Of a DNA stretch of 64,000 bases, positions 48,368 to 61,007 are shown piece by piece; positions within the stretch are counted from its first letter, which is position 1; every line of letters begins with the position of its first letter. The translations under genes were made by a program, and so were the position numbers. A model generated the notes under the pieces. It was not told the origin of the DNA, searched no databases, and worked only from the letters and a program-made list of their open reading frames with translations. The stretch comes from Lelliottia sp. WAP21 (GTDB taxonomy: Bacteria > Pseudomonadota > Gammaproteobacteria > Enterobacterales > Enterobacteriaceae). The stretch covers positions 1 through 64,000 of the forward strand of contig NZ_JAIWPG020000013.1 of the NCBI RefSeq assembly GCF_020532665.2. Direction: 5' to 3'.

Positions 48368-49687
48368 TTAATGCGCGCTGGACGTAACCTGACGCCCTGC
48401 TGCACGGTCCCAGATAATTGCCAGAACCAGCGCCACAACGGTTGGCATCAGCCAGGCCAGCCCTTGCTCGGACAGCGGCAAACGCTGTGTCCAGGCGGGA
48501 AGGATTTCACCAAATGCCGACGCTTTAATCCCGTCAAGGATACCAAAAAGCAAGCTGATAAACATCGCCGGAGCAATAATTCGCGACGAATTATTCCACC
48601 ACGGACGGGTAAAGCTCAATACCACCAGCACAATGCACGGCGGGTAGATGGCCGTCAGCACCGGAATGGAGATCTGAATCAGGTGGCTCAGACCCAGGTT
48701 CGACACCGCCATGGAGAAGCCGCCGAGGATAAAGACCAGCGAGCGGTAAGAGAGCGGAAGATACTGAGCAAAGAACTCGGCACAGGCACAGGTCAGGCCA
48801 ACAGCCGTGACCAGACACGCCAGGAAAATCAGCACCGCCAGTAACATACTGCCCGCACCGCCGAAGGTGTGCTGGACATACGCATGCAGGATAGCGGCAC
48901 CGTTAGCATTCTGATCGACCAGGGTCGCACTGTCGGACCCCAGACGGAACAGCGCCAGATAGAGCAGCGTCAGACCGACACCGGCCATCAGACCCGCCCA
49001 GATGGTGTAGCGAGTCAACAGACGGGCTTCCGTCACGCCACGAGAGCGTGCCGCGTTAACGATCACAATACCGAAGACCATGGCACCCAGCGTATCCATG
49101 GTGAGATAGCCGTTCACAAAGCCGTTCGAGAACGCCGCATTTTTATAAGCATCCATCGCGTCACTGATAGGGCCGGCAGGCCAGACAACGGCGGCAACGG
49201 CCAGGACCACCAGCGCAACGATTTTCATCGGCGCCAGGAAGTTGCCTACGGTATCCAGCAGTTTGCCCGGATAAAGCGAGACCAGAATAACAATCGCGAA
49301 ATAGACCAGGCTGTAGATAAACAGCGGCATCGCCCCGTCACCCGTCAGCGGCGCAATTCCCACCTCAAACGAGACGGTTGCCGTACGCGGCGTAGCAAAC
49401 AACGGCCCGACTGCGAGATAGCAGACGGTCGCCAGCAGTACGCCAGCGACTTTACCGATCGGCGTACTCAGGCTGTCCACACCGCCACCGACTTTCGCCA
49501 GCGCGATAACGGTCAGAACCGGCAGACCCACCGCGGTGATAAGAAAACCAAACGCGGCTGTCCAGACGTGTTCACCCGCCTGCAAGCCAACCATTGGCGG
49601 AAAAATGATGTTACCTGCGCCAACGAACAACGCAAAAGTCATAAAGCCCAGTGCGATGATGTCACGCGATTTTAAGTGATGGGTCAT
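48368..49687 (-). CDS. brnQ: Branched-chain amino acid transporter BrnQ
   Basis: This 439-residue LIVCS-family sodium-coupled carrier for leucine, isoleucine and valine has about twelve helices. The family start is [27 protein letters not shown]. Its length equals E. coli BrnQ. It lies between phoR and proY, as in E. coli. Confidence 0.96.
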   Translation of the reverse strand: MTHHLKSRDIIALGFMTFALFVGAGNIIFPPMVGLQAGEHVWTAAFGFLITAVGLPVLTVIALAKVGGGVDSLSTPIGKVAGVLLATVCYLAVGPLFATPRTATVSFEVGIAPLTGDGAMPLFIYSLVYFAIVILVSLYPGKLLDTVGNFLAPMKIVALVVLAVAAVVWPAGPISDAMDAYKNAAFSNGFVNGYLTMDTLGAMVFGIVIVNAARSRGVTEARLLTRYTIWAGLMAGVGLTLLYLALFRLGSDSATLVDQNANGAAILHAYVQHTFGGAGSMLLAVLIFLACLVTAVGLTCACAEFFAQYLPLSYRSLVFILGGFSMAVSNLGLSHLIQISIPVLTAIYPPCIVLVVLSFTRPWWNNSSRIIAPAMFISLLFGILDGIKASAFGEILPAWTQRLPLSEQGLAWLMPTVVALVLAIIWDRAAGRQVTSSAH

Positions 49688-50096
49688 AGAACCTTACTGC
49701 CTGTGGATGTGGTGTTGAAAACGTTGAAATTTTCGCCATCCCAAACGGGACAATAGAGCGGAAAATTTACTCAATTTCAGCGGGATATGCTCCCTGACTG
49801 ACGTGGCGAAGAATAGTTTTTCGATTTACCACGCAAATACAGTCGGTCTGACAGTATATGGGGGGCAATTTAAACGCTTATAACGTTTAAAGGCAAGATG
49901 GGATCGTAAAACCAGAACAATATGCCAGCATGAAAAACGCGACCAGCACATTCCGCTAAGTATAAGAAAAACTCATGGCTAATCATGCGAACAAAAATGC
50001 ATCAACCGTATAAAATTCACTCGCGTTTCGCTTGACTGCAAAGCAAACAGGCCAGCTTGCGCTGGCCTGTGTAACGTCATGCTGACAAGACGGTTG
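49688..50096. promoter_or_regulatory. brnQ leader and phoR-brnQ gap
   Basis: This 409-bp gap holds the phoR terminator at its right end and an AT-rich brnQ upstream region. The inverted repeat TTTAAACG / CGTTTAAA (49869-49876, 49884-49891, 7-bp spacer) is the only symmetric element I saw. No gene is supported. Confidence 0.4.
50041..50070 (-). terminator. phoR terminator
   Basis: ACAGGCCAGC and GCTGGCCTGT form a 10-bp stem with a TTGC loop, followed on the minus strand by TTGCTTT. Confidence 0.75.
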
Positions 50097-51392
50097 TCAG
50101 GCGCTTTTTTTGGCAATTAAACGTTCCGGGATAGTGAAGCTGAAACGCGTTCCCTTGCCCGGGGTGCTCTGGATATCGAGCCGGCTTTCATGATGCTGAA
50201 CGGCGTGCTTCACAATGGCCAGCCCCAGCCCACTTCCGCCCGTCTGCCGCGAACGCGCTTTATCCACGCGGTAGAAGCGCTCGGTCAGGCGGGGAATATG
50301 CTCGGCAGCAATGCCCGGGCCGTTATCCTCCACGCTAAACTCTGCCCCGGTCGGGGTACGCTGCCAGCGCACAATGACGTGGGTACCTTCCGGGGTGTGA
50401 TTCACCGCGTTATACACCAGGTTCGACATCGCGCTGCGTAGCTGATCTTCACTGCCCAACACTTTCAGGGCGTTATCCACCTCAAAGACCAGCGTATGCT
50501 TTTGATGGCTCAGCGTTTGCGCTTCTCGCTCAACGACCCGCAGCATCATCGGCACGTCAATGGTCTCGTTGAGCGCCAGGGTCGGTGCCGCTTCAATTTT
50601 TGACAGCGTCAGAAGCTGCTTCACCAGCCCTTCCATGCGATGCGTTTGCTCCCGCATGGTATGGAGCGCTTTCTCACGCGGGGCCCCTTCAAGCGTTTGC
50701 TCCTGCATCATCTCAAGGTACCCCTGAAGCACCGTCAGCGGAGTGCGGAGTTCATGGCTGACGTTCGCAAAGAAGTTGCGACGAGCACCTTCCAGCTGGT
50801 GCATCTGCGTTACGTCACGCGCCACCATTAACCACTGCTGATCGCTGTAAGGCATGACGCGGATCTCAAGATGACGACCGTTATTCAATACCAGGTCATG
50901 CGGGCGGGTGAAGTCACGTTTTTTCAGGTAATGCGTGAATTCAGGATAGCGAAGGAGGTTAAGAATATTTTGCCCGTTATCATCGGGCCAGCGTAATCCC
51001 AGCAGCTGTTGCGCCAGTCCGTTACACCAGAAGATGGTGCCTTCTTCGGTGGTGAGGATCACCGCGTCGGGCAGTGACTCTGCCCCGCTTCGAAAGCGTT
51101 TAATCAGACTACCCAGTTCGCGACGGCGCTTTTTATTGCGCATTTGCATCTGGTGCAGGCCATAAAGCAACGGCTCCCAGCTGCCGCTGCCCGGCGGCGG
51201 CGTCATGCTGCGATCAACCCATAACCACCAGGAAAGACGAAGTAAATTCCAGAAATGCCACACCAGTAGCCCGGTCACTGCTGCCAGTAAAAACCAGGGA
51301 AGATAGCCAAAAATAGCCCCCAAAATGAGGGCCGGAAGACAACATAAAATCAGTTCAAAAACGAGCCTTTTCCATGACAGACGTTCCAGCAC
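50097..51392 (-). CDS. phoR: Phosphate-regulon sensor kinase PhoR
   Basis: This 431-residue inner-membrane histidine kinase has two N-terminal membrane helices (about residues 10-50), a PAS domain (about 100-190), the phosphorylated His213 in [10 protein letters not shown], and a C-terminal ATPase domain with DNGPGIA and [10 protein letters not shown]. It senses phosphate sufficiency through PstSCAB and PhoU and phosphorylates PhoB. It follows phoB by 21 bp. Confidence 0.97.
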   Translation of the reverse strand: MLERLSWKRLVFELILCCLPALILGAIFGYLPWFLLAAVTGLLVWHFWNLLRLSWWLWVDRSMTPPPGSGSWEPLLYGLHQMQMRNKKRRRELGSLIKRFRSGAESLPDAVILTTEEGTIFWCNGLAQQLLGLRWPDDNGQNILNLLRYPEFTHYLKKRDFTRPHDLVLNNGRHLEIRVMPYSDQQWLMVARDVTQMHQLEGARRNFFANVSHELRTPLTVLQGYLEMMQEQTLEGAPREKALHTMREQTHRMEGLVKQLLTLSKIEAAPTLALNETIDVPMMLRVVEREAQTLSHQKHTLVFEVDNALKVLGSEDQLRSAMSNLVYNAVNHTPEGTHVIVRWQRTPTGAEFSVEDNGPGIAAEHIPRLTERFYRVDKARSRQTGGSGLGLAIVKHAVQHHESRLDIQSTPGKGTRFSFTIPERLIAKKSA

Positions 51393-51413
51393 GCGTCACA
51401 CTCCTGTCATTGT

Positions 51414-52103
51414 TCAGAAACGGGTTGAGAAACGATAACCCGTGCCGCGAACGGTCTGCACCATACGATCGTGACCGCTCAGCTCCAGCGCTTTTCGCAG
51501 GCGGCGAATATGAACATCGACCGTCCTGTCTTCGACATAGACGTTAGTTCCCCAGACGTTATTCAGCAACTGCTCGCGGCTGTAAACGCGCTCCGGATGG
51601 GTCATAAAGAAGTGCAAAAGTTTGAATTCGGTCGGCCCCATGTCCAGCGGGTTTTCGCCGGTCATGACGCGGTGTGAAGTGGGATCCAGACTCAGTCCCT
51701 GCATCTCAATCACCTCTTCAACGGCCATTGGCGAGATACGCCGCATTACGGCTTTGATACGCGCCACCAGCTCTTTTGGGGAAAACGGCTTGGTGATGTA
51801 ATCATCGGCCCCGGTTTCCAGCCCACGCACGCGATCTTCCTCTTCGCCCCGCGCGGTCAGCATCACCACGGGAATATCCCGGGTCATCGCTTCGCGTTTG
51901 ATATGTTTAATAAATTGCAGTCCAGAGCCACCGGGTAGCATCCAGTCAAGCAGAATCAAGTCGGGCCAGGGTTCATTCAACTGGTTCACCGCACTGTCAT
52001 AATCTTCCGCTTCAATCGGCTGGAAGCCATTTTGTTCGAGCACGAAGCACACCATTTCACGGATCGGAGCTTCATCTTCTACGACCAGAATACGTCTCGC
52101 CAT
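51414..52103 (-). CDS. phoB: Phosphate-regulon response regulator PhoB
   Basis: This 229-residue OmpR-type regulator has a receiver domain with phospho-acceptor Asp53 ([10 protein letters not shown]) and a winged-helix DNA-binding domain ending [10 protein letters not shown]. It activates genes that carry Pho boxes, including its own. Confidence 0.98.
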   Translation of the reverse strand: MARRILVVEDEAPIREMVCFVLEQNGFQPIEAEDYDSAVNQLNEPWPDLILLDWMLPGGSGLQFIKHIKREAMTRDIPVVMLTARGEEEDRVRGLETGADDYITKPFSPKELVARIKAVMRRISPMAVEEVIEMQGLSLDPTSHRVMTGENPLDMGPTEFKLLHFFMTHPERVYSREQLLNNVWGTNVYVEDRTVDVHIRRLRKALELSGHDRMVQTVRGTGYRFSTRF

Positions 52104-52153
52104 ACTTTGCCCTGTCTTAATTAAGTTACATGATTGTAATGCGGCGCCATTAT

Positions 52154-52171
52154 GCGTCAGATTTATGACAG
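52154..52171 (-). promoter_or_regulatory. Pho box of phoBR
   Basis: Minus-strand CTGTCATAAATCTGACGC matches the CTGTCATA-N4-CTGTCA-type Pho box and is nearly identical to the E. coli phoB site. It lies 51 bp before the phoB ATG. Confidence 0.85.
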
Positions 52172-52285
52172 ATTTATGAAAAACATTACCACCATCAATG
52201 GCAAACTGTTGTTTTATGACAGCGGTTATGTTCGCTCTCCTGAACGTTTATAATCCCCTTCATCTTTTTCCGCCACGGATCTGTT

Positions 52286-53491
52286 ATGCGCATACTTCAC
52301 ACCTCGGACTGGCATCTGGGTCAAAATTTTTACAGTAAGAGCCGCGCTGCTGAACACGAGGCCTTTCTGCACTGGCTGCTTGACGCTGCACAGACGCACG
52401 AGGTGGATGCCATCATCGTAGCGGGCGATATCTTTGATACCGGCTCCCCACCCAGCTATGCGCGTGAGTTATATAACCGATTCGTGGTGAATTTACAGCA
52501 AACGGGCTGCCATCTGGTGATTGTCGCGGGCAACCATGACTCTGTCGCCACGCTCAACGAATCCCGCGATATCCTCGCCTTTTTGAATACAACCGTGGTG
52601 GCGAGCGCCGGTCATGCGCCGCAGATCCTGAACAAACGCGACGGCACGCCCGGCGCGGTGTTGTGCCCTATTCCCTTTTTACGTCCACGCGATATCGTGC
52701 AAAGCCAGGCGGGATTATCCGGCGGCGAAAAGCAGCAGCATCTGTTGCAGGCCATCACGGATTATTACCATCAGCAATATGCGGATGCGTGTGCACTTCG
52801 GGGCGCCAATAGCCTGCCAGTGATTGCCACTGGTCATCTGACGACCGTCGGTGCCAGTAAAAGTGACGCGGTACGTGACATCTATATCGGCACGCTGGAC
52901 GCCTTCCCGGCGCAAAACTTTCCGCCTGCCGATTACATTGCCCTTGGCCATATACATCGTGCGCAAATTATCGGTGGCTGTGAGCATATTCGCTACTGTG
53001 GCTCGCCGATTTCGCTCAGTTTTGACGAGACGGGCAAGGCCAAAGGCGTGCACCTGGTGAGTTTCACCGACGGCGTTCTCAGCACGGTCGAGACGCTGGA
53101 AGTACCCGTCACTCAGCCACTGGCTGTGCTGAAAGGGAATCTGGCCGATATCACCACTCAGCTTGAACAGTGGCGCGACCAGGAGCAGCACCCGCCCGTC
53201 TGGCTGGATATCGAAATCACCACCGATGACTATCTTCAGGACATGCAGCGTAAAATTCAGGCCCTGACCGAGGACCTCCCCGTTGAGGTTTTGCTGGTGC
53301 GCCGCAGCCGTGAACAGCGCGAGAAAATTCTTCTCGGCGCACAGCGTGAAACCCTCAGCGAGCTCAGCGTAGAAGAGGTGTTTGCCCGTCGTCTGGCCCA
53401 TGAAGAGATCGACGAGGAAAAACGCGCCCGTCTGAACGCCTTGTTTAGCCAGACGTTACACGCGCTGAATGATGAAGAGGAAAACGCATGA
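52286..53491 (+). CDS. sbcD: Nuclease SbcCD subunit D
   Basis: This 401-residue Mre11-type metallophosphoesterase has [30 protein letters not shown] and LGHIHRAQ motifs that bind manganese. With SbcC it cuts DNA hairpins and processes broken ends. It is divergent from phoB and overlaps sbcC by 4 bp. Confidence 0.97.
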   Translation: MRILHTSDWHLGQNFYSKSRAAEHEAFLHWLLDAAQTHEVDAIIVAGDIFDTGSPPSYARELYNRFVVNLQQTGCHLVIVAGNHDSVATLNESRDILAFLNTTVVASAGHAPQILNKRDGTPGAVLCPIPFLRPRDIVQSQAGLSGGEKQQHLLQAITDYYHQQYADACALRGANSLPVIATGHLTTVGASKSDAVRDIYIGTLDAFPAQNFPPADYIALGHIHRAQIIGGCEHIRYCGSPISLSFDETGKAKGVHLVSFTDGVLSTVETLEVPVTQPLAVLKGNLADITTQLEQWRDQEQHPPVWLDIEITTDDYLQDMQRKIQALTEDLPVEVLLVRRSREQREKILLGAQRETLSELSVEEVFARRLAHEEIDEEKRARLNALFSQTLHALNDEEENA

Positions 53492-56400
53492 AAATTTTGA
53501 GTTTGCGTCTGAAAAACCTCAACTCATTAAAGGGTGAATGGAAAATCGACTTCACCGCCGAACCTTTTGCCAGTAACGGGCTTTTTGCCATTACCGGCGC
53601 GACCGGTGCGGGTAAAACCACCCTTCTGGACGCCATTTGTCTGGCGCTGTATCACGAAACGCCACGCCTGCAAAAGGTCTCGCAGGCACAAAACGATCTG
53701 ATGACGCGCGATACCGCAGAATGCCTGGCCGAGGTGGAGTTTGAGGTGAAAGGCGTCGCCTATCGCGCTTTCTGGAGCCAGAATCGCGCCCGCAATCAGC
53801 CGGACGGGAACCTGCAGGCGCCGCGCGTTGAGCTGGCACGCTGCGAAGACGGCAAAATTCTGGCAGATAAAGTCACGGACAAGCTCGACCAAACGGCCAC
53901 CCTGACCGGCCTGGACTACGGGCGCTTTACCCGTTCTATGCTCTTGTCTCAGGGGCAATTTGCCGCCTTTCTCAACGCCAAACCCAGCGATCGCGCCGAG
54001 CTTCTCGAGGAGCTGACCGGCACAGAAATTTACGGCCAGATTTCTGCCATGGTGTTCGAAAAGCATAAAGCGGCTCGCCACGCGCTGGAGAAGCGCGAAG
54101 CACAAATCGCGGGCGTTGTTCTGCTCAGCGAAGAGCAGCAACAGCAGTTACATCAAGGTTTGCAGGTACTTACTGACGAAGAAAAAACGGTGCTCATCAC
54201 CCAGCAACGTTATCATAGTGAACTTCAGTGGCTGACGCGTCATGACGAGCTGCAGCGTGAACAGCAACGCGCCGTCACCGCCCAGGAGCAGGCAAAACAG
54301 GCGCTGGTTGACGCCACGCCCGAGCTGGAAAAACTCCATCTGGCACAGCCCGCCGCGCTGCTGCGCCCGCTTTGGGAACGACAACAGGAACAGACCACGC
54401 GCCTGGCACAAACCCGCCAACACGTACTGGATGTGAATACTCGCTTACAGTCCAGACTCGCCCTGCGCGCGCGCATTCGATGTGGCGCGCTGCGCATTCG
54501 CGAACAATGGCAGACCGAACTGACCACGCTGACAGAGTGGCTCACCCGTCACGATCGCATTCGCCAGTGGGGACACGAAATTGCGGGGTGGCGCGCGCAT
54601 TTTGCCCAACTTACGCGCGATAGCCATCTGCTCGCGACGCAAAACGCCCGCCTGACCGAATTACGCCAAAAGCACGCGAACTTGCCTGAAACGGCGCTGA
54701 CGCTCACCGCGGATGAGGTGGCGGCGGCTATGGAGTCGCAAACGCAGGCCCGCGCTGCCCGACAGCGCCTGACCACCCTTCATGCCCGCTATCAACCGTT
54801 GCAAAAGCGGCGGGACCAGAATAGCGAAAGCATCAAAAAAGCGCAGGCAGAACAGGCGCGGCTTAATGAAACGCTTCTCCTTCGTCGCCAACAGTTTAAA
54901 GAGAAAAATCAGCATTACCTCGACGTAGAAACCCTGTGCAAGCAGGAAGAAAAAATCAAAAGTCTCGAGGCCGAACGGGCGCAACTGCAGGCCGGGCGGC
55001 CCTGCCCACTTTGCGGCTCCACGGCCCATCCGGCGGTCTCCGATTACCAGGCGCTTGAGCTTAGCGAGAATCAGCGTCGTCGCGATCGGCTGGCGAAAGA
55101 GGTGGCCGCGCTAAAAGAAGAAGGTTTGTTCGTTCTGGGACAAGTGAACGCGCTGACCAGCCAGATTCAGCGTGAGTCAGACGAGCTCACATCGCTCTCT
55201 CAGGAGGAGCAAGCGCTCACCACAGAATGGACGGCAGCGTGTGCTTCTCTGAACGTGAACCTGAACATTCAGGAAGATATCGCTTCCTGGCTGAACGAGC
55301 AGGAACAGTATGAACGTCAGCTGTACCAGTACAGCCAACGCCTGACGCTGCAAGGCCAGATTAACGAACAGGAAGCCCAGGTCCAGCACGTTCAGCAGCA
55401 GCTTGCTACCGCGCGACTGGCGCTGGAAAGTGCACTTACGGCGCATATGCTTTCGGTTCCTGAAGCGGGAAGTGAAACCGCCTGGCTCACCGAGCGTGAA
55501 GCCGAGGTGGTGCACTGGCAGGAAAAGCAGACCCAGCAAGGGCTTTTGCAGGAACGCATCAACGCGCTGACCCCGTTGCTCGATACGCTGCCTGAAACAG
55601 ACAATACCGACGCGGAACCCGCTATCCCGGATAACTGGCGTGAAATCCATAATGAGTGCGTTTCGCTGCAAAGCCAACTCACTACGCTGCAACAGCAGGA
55701 AAGCCTGGAAAACGAGCGTATGCAGCAATTACAGGCGCAGTGGGCCGCTGCGCTGAACGCCAGCGTCTTTAGCACAGACGAGGCGTTTCTGGCTGCCGTA
55801 CTGGACGAGGCTACCCTCCAGCGACTGAAGCAGTTGAAACAGACCCTGGAGACCCGGATACAGCAAACCACAGCACTCTGCGAGCAGGCGACGCAGCAGC
55901 AGAGCGCGCATCTGCAACGCCGGCCAGAAGGTCTGGAATCAGATGCAGCCACCCTACAAGCGCAGCTTGACAGTCTGGGGCAGCGCCTGCGTGAGAATAC
56001 CACTCGTCAGGGTGAAATCCGCCAGCAGCTTAAGCAGGACAGCGATAATCGCCAGCATCAGCAGTCGCTTATGCAGCAAATTGAAGAGGCGAGCCGTCAG
56101 GCTGAGGATTGGGGATATCTGAATTCGCTGATTGGCTCCAGCACCGGCGACCGCTTCCGTAAATTTGCCCAGGGGCTCACCCTGGATAATCTTGTCTGGC
56201 TGGCCAATCAGCAGCTCAACCGCCTGCACGGGCGCTATTTGCTGCAACGTAAAGCCAGCGACGCGCTGGAGCTTGAAGTGGTGGATACCTGGCAGGCGGA
56301 TGCCGTGCGCGATACCCGCACGCTCTCGGGCGGGGAAAGTTTCCTGGTGAGCCTTGCGCTGGCGCTGGCGCTTTCTGACCTTGTGAGCCATAAAACGCGC

Positions 56401-56619
56401 ATTGATTCCCTGTTCCTGGACGAAGGGTTTGGCACGCTGGACAGCGAAACGCTGGACACGGCGCTGGATGCCCTGGATGCGCTGAATGCGACCGGGAAAA
56501 CGATCGGGGTTATCAGCCACGTGGAAGCGATGAAAGAACGGATCCCGGTCCAGATCAAGGTGAAAAAGATTAACGGACTGGGGTACAGCAAGCTGGACCG
56601 TGCGTTCGCGGTGGAGTGA
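53488..56619 (+). CDS. sbcC: Nuclease SbcCD subunit C
   Basis: This 1043-residue Rad50-type ATPase has Walker [12 protein letters not shown] near residue 37, long coiled coils on both sides of a zinc hook CPLC at about residues 505-508, the signature [15 protein letters not shown] and Walker [15 protein letters not shown]. It is the ATP-driven arm of SbcCD. It is followed not by araJ, as in E. coli, but by a repeat array. Confidence 0.97.
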   Translation: MKILSLRLKNLNSLKGEWKIDFTAEPFASNGLFAITGATGAGKTTLLDAICLALYHETPRLQKVSQAQNDLMTRDTAECLAEVEFEVKGVAYRAFWSQNRARNQPDGNLQAPRVELARCEDGKILADKVTDKLDQTATLTGLDYGRFTRSMLLSQGQFAAFLNAKPSDRAELLEELTGTEIYGQISAMVFEKHKAARHALEKREAQIAGVVLLSEEQQQQLHQGLQVLTDEEKTVLITQQRYHSELQWLTRHDELQREQQRAVTAQEQAKQALVDATPELEKLHLAQPAALLRPLWERQQEQTTRLAQTRQHVLDVNTRLQSRLALRARIRCGALRIREQWQTELTTLTEWLTRHDRIRQWGHEIAGWRAHFAQLTRDSHLLATQNARLTELRQKHANLPETALTLTADEVAAAMESQTQARAARQRLTTLHARYQPLQKRRDQNSESIKKAQAEQARLNETLLLRRQQFKEKNQHYLDVETLCKQEEKIKSLEAERAQLQAGRPCPLCGSTAHPAVSDYQALELSENQRRRDRLAKEVAALKEEGLFVLGQVNALTSQIQRESDELTSLSQEEQALTTEWTAACASLNVNLNIQEDIASWLNEQEQYERQLYQYSQRLTLQGQINEQEAQVQHVQQQLATARLALESALTAHMLSVPEAGSETAWLTEREAEVVHWQEKQTQQGLLQERINALTPLLDTLPETDNTDAEPAIPDNWREIHNECVSLQSQLTTLQQQESLENERMQQLQAQWAAALNASVFSTDEAFLAAVLDEATLQRLKQLKQTLETRIQQTTALCEQATQQQSAHLQRRPEGLESDAATLQAQLDSLGQRLRENTTRQGEIRQQLKQDSDNRQHQQSLMQQIEEASRQAEDWGYLNSLIGSSTGDRFRKFAQGLTLDNLVWLANQQLNRLHGRYLLQRKASDALELEVVDTWQADAVRDTRTLSGGESFLVSLALALALSDLVSHKTRIDSLFLDEGFGTLDSETLDTALDALDALNATGKTIGVISHVEAMKERIPVQIKVKKINGLGYSKLDRAFAVE

Positions 56620-56636
56620 GTTTTTTTGTTGGGTGA

Positions 56637-56834
56637 GTGCGCTCTGATGCCCTCACCCCGGCCCTCTCCCACAGGGAGAGGGAGAAAATCGCTACTGCGA
56701 TAAGCATGAGAATCCCCTCCCACGTAAAAAGAGAGAAAAGGGCTACTGCAATAAGCAGTGACAACTCTCCCACAGGGAGAGGGAGAAAATCGCTACTGTG
56801 ATGAGCGTGAGAACCCTCTCCCTGTGGGAGAGGG
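56637..56834. repeat. Array of palindromic repeats between sbcC and mak
   Basis: It starts with a full unit (56637-56682, GTGCGCTCTGATGCCCTCAC then CCCTCTCCC-ACA-GGGAGAGGG). About 50-bp periods follow, containing GAGAAAATCGCTACTGCGAT-like spacers (from about 56681, 56731 and 56782). The period palindromes are degenerate at 56713-56735, intact at 56765-56783 and inverted in its loop at 56814-56834. The last copy can also serve as the mak transcript end. Confidence 0.85.
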
Positions 56835-56842
56835 TGAGAACT

Positions 56843-57748
56843 TTACTGCGGCCAAAGCCATGCCGCGCCGCGCACGCCGCTTGAATCACCGTGCACCGCT
56901 TTACGGATTGGCGTCTCACACTCACCGCCGAAGACCCACTGCTTCACCAGATTGGGCACGGTGGCATAGAGACGGTCGACATTGCTCATTCCGCCGCCCA
57001 GCACAATCACGTCCGGATCCAGAATATTCACCACATGTGCCAGTGATTTTGCCAGCCGCAATTCGTAGCGACTGAGCGCCAGTTCCGCCACCGGATCCTG
57101 CTCTTCAACCAGGCGCATAATCTCATTGCCTTTCAGGGGCTGTCCGCTTAAGCGATGGTAATCAATCGCAAAACCAGTGCCGGAGATAAAGGTCTCGATA
57201 CACCCCTGCTTACCGCAGTAGCACGGCACTTCGGCACGGTATTTGAGTTCGTCTTCATCCATCCACGGCAGTGGATTGTGTCCCCACTCGCCCGCCGTTC
57301 CGTTGCCGCCAATATGGGCACGTCCGCCAAAGGCGACGCCTGCCCCACAGCCGGTGCCAATAATCACGGCAAAGACGGTCTGCGCACCGGCTGCGGCGCC
57401 ATCAATGGCCTCCGAAACAGCCAGACAATTGGCATCATTTGCCAGCCGGACTTCACGATTAAGGCGCGTGCTTAAATCTCTGTCGAACGGCTGACCGTTA
57501 AGCCAGGTCGAGTTCGCATTTTTGACCACGCCGGTATAAGGAGAAAGGGAGCCGGGGATCCCCATCCCGACGGTGCCGGTCTGCCCCGTCGCGTGTTCCG
57601 CCATCTCAACCAGAGACGCAATAGTCTCAATGGTTTGCGAATAGTCATCTCGCGGCGTGGGCAGACGGTGTCGAAACAACTGCTCCCCCTGCTCACTCAG
57701 CGCAATGACTTCTGTTTTGGTGCCGCCCAAATCAATACCAATACGCAC
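56843..57748 (-). CDS. mak: Fructokinase Mak
   Basis: This 301-residue ROK-family sugar kinase has an N-terminal ATPase motif [15 protein letters not shown], the [10 protein letters not shown] substrate segment and the zinc-binding [10 protein letters not shown] motif. In E. coli it phosphorylates fructose and, less well, mannose. The GTG at 57748 with GGAG upstream gives the family N-terminus; the upstream extension to 57835 is unsupported. It is divergent from rdgC. Confidence 0.95.
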   Translation of the reverse strand: MRIGIDLGGTKTEVIALSEQGEQLFRHRLPTPRDDYSQTIETIASLVEMAEHATGQTGTVGMGIPGSLSPYTGVVKNANSTWLNGQPFDRDLSTRLNREVRLANDANCLAVSEAIDGAAAGAQTVFAVIIGTGCGAGVAFGGRAHIGGNGTAGEWGHNPLPWMDEDELKYRAEVPCYCGKQGCIETFISGTGFAIDYHRLSGQPLKGNEIMRLVEEQDPVAELALSRYELRLAKSLAHVVNILDPDVIVLGGGMSNVDRLYATVPNLVKQWVFGGECETPIRKAVHGDSSGVRGAAWLWPQ

Positions 57749-57871
57749 AGGACACTCCTCTTTTTTTTGATTATCAACAGAGTAGAAGCACGCTTTCCGA
57801 TTAGCAATGCAAGCATTGCGACAATTCGTTATCATGCCCGCTGATTTAACGACAAGGCCGTGGAAATTATC

Positions 57872-58783
57872 ATGCTGTGGTTCAAAAATTTGATGGTTTA
57901 CCGTCTCAGCCGCGACGTTTCGCTGCGTGCGGAAGAGATGGAAAAACAGTTAGCCGCTTATACCTTTACCCCTTGCGGGAGCCAGGATATGGCGAAAACC
58001 GGTTGGGTTTCTCCCATGGGTTCGCAAAGCGATGCTCTGACCCACACCACCAATGGTCAAATCATCCTCTGTGCCCGTAAGGAAGAGAAGATCCTGCCAA
58101 CGCCGGTGGTCAAACAGGCACTCGAAGCAAAAATCTTTAAGCTGGAGGCCGAACAAGGCCGCAAGCTGAAAAAGACCGAAAAAGATTCGCTGAAAGACGA
58201 AGTGCTGCACTCCCTGCTGCCACGTGCCTTTAGCCGCTTTAACCAGACGATGATGTGGATCGACACCGTGAACGATTTAATCATGGTCGATTGTGCCAGC
58301 GCGAAAAAGGCCGAAGATACGCTGGCTCTGCTGCGTAAAAGCCTGGGATCGCTGCCGGTAGTCCCTCTGGCAATGGAAAACCCGATTGAGCTGACCTTGA
58401 CTGAGTGGGTCCGTAGCGGCAGTGCCGCACAGGGTTTCCAGCTGCTGGATGAAGCGGAACTTAAAGCGATCCTCGAAGACGGCGGCGTGATCCGTGCGAA
58501 GAAACAAGATCTGGTCTGCGATGAGATTGCCGTCCACATCGAAGCCGGAAAACTGGTTACCAAGCTGGCGCTCGACTGGCAGCAACGTATTCAGTTTGTG
58601 ATGTGCGACGATGGTTCGATTAAACGCCTCAAGTTCTGTGATGAACTGCGCGATCAGAACGAAGACATCGATCGGGAAGATTACGCCCAGCGTTTTGATG
58701 CCGACTTTATCCTGATGACAGGTGAGCTGGCGGCGCTGATTAAGAATCTGGTCGAAGGGTTGGGTGGCGAAGCGCAGCGTTAA
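57872..58783 (+). CDS. rdgC: Recombination-associated protein RdgC
   Basis: This 303-residue DNA-binding protein forms a ring around double-stranded DNA and limits RecA activity. Its N-terminus [16 protein letters not shown] and length equal E. coli RdgC, which decides the start at 57872. It is divergent from mak. Confidence 0.97.
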   Translation: MLWFKNLMVYRLSRDVSLRAEEMEKQLAAYTFTPCGSQDMAKTGWVSPMGSQSDALTHTTNGQIILCARKEEKILPTPVVKQALEAKIFKLEAEQGRKLKKTEKDSLKDEVLHSLLPRAFSRFNQTMMWIDTVNDLIMVDCASAKKAEDTLALLRKSLGSLPVVPLAMENPIELTLTEWVRSGSAAQGFQLLDEAELKAILEDGGVIRAKKQDLVCDEIAVHIEAGKLVTKLALDWQQRIQFVMCDDGSIKRLKFCDELRDQNEDIDREDYAQRFDADFILMTGELAALIKNLVEGLGGEAQR

Positions 58784-58826
58784 CGCCGCGCCCGCTCTTT
58801 TCCTCTCCCGATACGGGGGAGGAGAA

Positions 58827-59150
<324 letters not shown>

Positions 59151-59188
59151 CTATATGGGCCATCCTTAGTGCCTGTCACGCAAAATCA

Positions 59189-59866
59189 TTACACCAGTAA
59201 TTCGGAGGCCAGGCGTGCCACCAGAACGTTGGATAACAGGACGGGAACATCCAGCGCTTTTTGCAATAAATCGCGATGACGCTGATGAAAACCCAGACAA
59301 TCCAGCATCAGCACATCCGCCCCTTTCTCGATCAGTTCTCGCCCTGCTTCGATAAGCGTGGACTCACTGTCCCAGAAAGGATTCGCCAGCGTAAACAAAG
59401 GCGCTTTTTGCAGATCCTTCCATTTCGCGGTTTGATTACCGATCAGCTCTTCAATGGGCACGATCACCCCAACCTGATGACCGTCAACGATTGACGCCAC
59501 CAGCGGCGGAATAATTCGGGTAGGTTCGAGTAAAATGGAATTGCGGGCATGGAGACCGCCAATCGATGCTGTACTCATCAATAAAATGACGTCATATCCT
59601 TGATTATCGAGCACTTCAATGACGCCCTGCAGGGCGCGCTCGATCTTCTGATGCGAGACATGCGCAATTTCACCGTCGCTTAATAATGTCGGCAGGGGCG
59701 TATCGCCTTCCTCAATCGCGTAGTCTTCCATGACCTCTGTCCGGCTCAGCTTTCCCAGCAGGCTGAGATGGGTGATCTGTTGTTCAGAGATATGCTCGGT
59801 TAAGAGCGGTAACACTTCGCTTACAGGAACCACCCCAATAGTGAGGATCGCCAATGTCGCCTTCAT
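59189..59866 (-). CDS. aroM: AroM protein
   Basis: This 225-residue protein resembles E. coli AroM throughout. The family looks like the aspartate/glutamate racemase fold, but no activity is established. It is the last gene of aroL-yaiA-aroM, which in E. coli is controlled by TyrR. Confidence 0.92.
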   Translation of the reverse strand: MKATLAILTIGVVPVSEVLPLLTEHISEQQITHLSLLGKLSRTEVMEDYAIEEGDTPLPTLLSDGEIAHVSHQKIERALQGVIEVLDNQGYDVILLMSTASIGGLHARNSILLEPTRIIPPLVASIVDGHQVGVIVPIEELIGNQTAKWKDLQKAPLFTLANPFWDSESTLIEAGRELIEKGADVLMLDCLGFHQRHRDLLQKALDVPVLLSNVLVARLASELLV

Positions 59867-59967
59867 CGTTTATCGCCTTCAATCACTGCCACTGCATTCA
59901 CACAGACACAGACAGAATTCGCTGTGCGGCTCTTGTTTTAGGTTAAACAGCACAAAAGCCTAGCAGC

Positions 59968-59995
59968 AGATCTCTACACCGAAATGTAAAGATCT
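59968..59995. other. Hairpin between yaiA and aroM
   Basis: AGATCTCTACA and TGTAAAGATCT form an 11-bp stem with one wobble pair and a 6-nt loop, without a T-tract. It lies in the 239-bp gap between yaiA and aroM and may affect read-through or mRNA processing. I see nothing else in the gap. Confidence 0.4.
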
Positions 59996-60105
59996 GGCGG
60001 TCTTTTTGAAACTGCCTGTAATCACTAAATATTAACTCTTGCTTAACATTCCTGATGAATGAAAAGTGTGATATCGGCACGGTTGTGGCGGCTTTCAGAT
60101 TTTTA

Positions 60106-60297
60106 TTAGGACTTGTCGGGGTCTTCGTAACGCTTTTTCGCATCCAGCGCTTCTTGCTCGGTTTCATGTTCGCTGATCAGCGAATCCGGTTTGGGATGAT
60201 CGGCTCGAAGCTGATACCAGGTCACCGTCTCATCGGCATGACCTTTCTCAACTGAAACAATGCGCGCTTCACGCGGATAGGGAGGTCTGGTCGGCAT
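60106..60297 (-). CDS. yaiA: YaiA family protein
   Basis: This 63-residue protein equals E. coli YaiA in length and shares [29 protein letters not shown] and [10 protein letters not shown]. Function is unknown. It is cotranscribed with aroL, 44 bp upstream. Confidence 0.92.
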   Translation of the reverse strand: MPTRPPYPREARIVSVEKGHADETVTWYQLRADHPKPDSLISEHETEQEALDAKKRYEDPDKS

Positions 60298-60341
60298 AGC
60301 TCATCCTTATTTAGTGGCTGAGCTATCAGTATAGACGGCAG

Positions 60342-60866
60342 TTAGCTTGCGTATGCCTGACGCAGCAGGGTAACAATCTGAAAAGCGACCTCTTCTGGCG
60401 AGTGCGAGGCATCAACCACATGATGGGCGGCATCACGATAGAGCGCATCCCGCTCGGCCAACACTTCACTCACCTCTTCGCTGATGGGCTTACCCGTCAG
60501 GGTCGGGCGTTGCCCTTCTTCGGGAACGGCTTCCAGGCGTTCGACCAGGGTCGAGACGGGAGCGCAAAGATAAATAACCCGCCCTTTTTCACGCATGAAC
60601 TGGCGGTTATGTGCGGCAAGGATAATGCCACCGCCCGTTGCGATAACCGTTGAAGGTGCCGTTACCGCTTCCAGCGCTGCGGTCTCACGCGCGCGAAAAC
60701 TCTCCCAACCTTCTCTTTCGACAATGTCGGCAATGCTTTCCCCGGCTTCTGTCTGGAGCCAGCGATCGGTGTCCACAAACTGGCTTTGGCAAATGCGAGC
60801 CAGCTCAAGACCGACGGTGGTTTTCCCACAGGCTCGGGGGCCAACTAAAAAGATGGGTTGGGTCAT
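60342..60866 (-). CDS. aroL: Shikimate kinase II AroL
   Basis: This 174-residue enzyme phosphorylates shikimate at the 3-position in aromatic amino acid synthesis. The P-loop [11 protein letters not shown] is at residues 8-18, the shikimate-binding region is FVDTDRWL, and GGGIIL is the second glycine motif. TyrR-box-like sites lie upstream. Confidence 0.96.
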   Translation of the reverse strand: MTQPIFLVGPRACGKTTVGLELARICQSQFVDTDRWLQTEAGESIADIVEREGWESFRARETAALEAVTAPSTVIATGGGIILAAHNRQFMREKGRVIYLCAPVSTLVERLEAVPEEGQRPTLTGKPISEEVSEVLAERDALYRDAAHHVVDASHSPEEVAFQIVTLLRQAYAS

Positions 60867-60903
60867 AAACTGGTGTTCCCCCTGGTGCCGGATGGCGTGA
60901 AGG

Positions 60904-60944
60904 TGTAAAGAATTGATTGCAGAAGATGTTGCGTTAACTTTACT
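60904..60944 (-). promoter_or_regulatory. Pair of TyrR-box-like sites before aroL
   Basis: TGTAAA-N6-ATTGCA (60904-60921) and TGTTGC-N6-TTTACT (60927-60944) each match the TyrR consensus TGTAAA-N6-TTTACA in about nine of twelve positions. They are 23 bp apart, centre to centre. aroL is a TyrR target in E. coli. Confidence 0.55.
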
Positions 60945-61007
60945 GCAAAGCGAGGGTCGCTGACAACCCTATAACCCACACACTCTATCATATTTTAGTA
61001 ATGCTTA

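Noticed and set aside
56662-56834. Possible CRISPR array
   Set aside because: The repeats are degenerate palindromic units with similar spacers, not unique ones, and no cas gene is nearby.
58801-58824. Terminator between rdgC and ppnP
   Set aside because: The GC-rich inverted repeat has no T-tract on either strand; it may be a decayed repeat copy.
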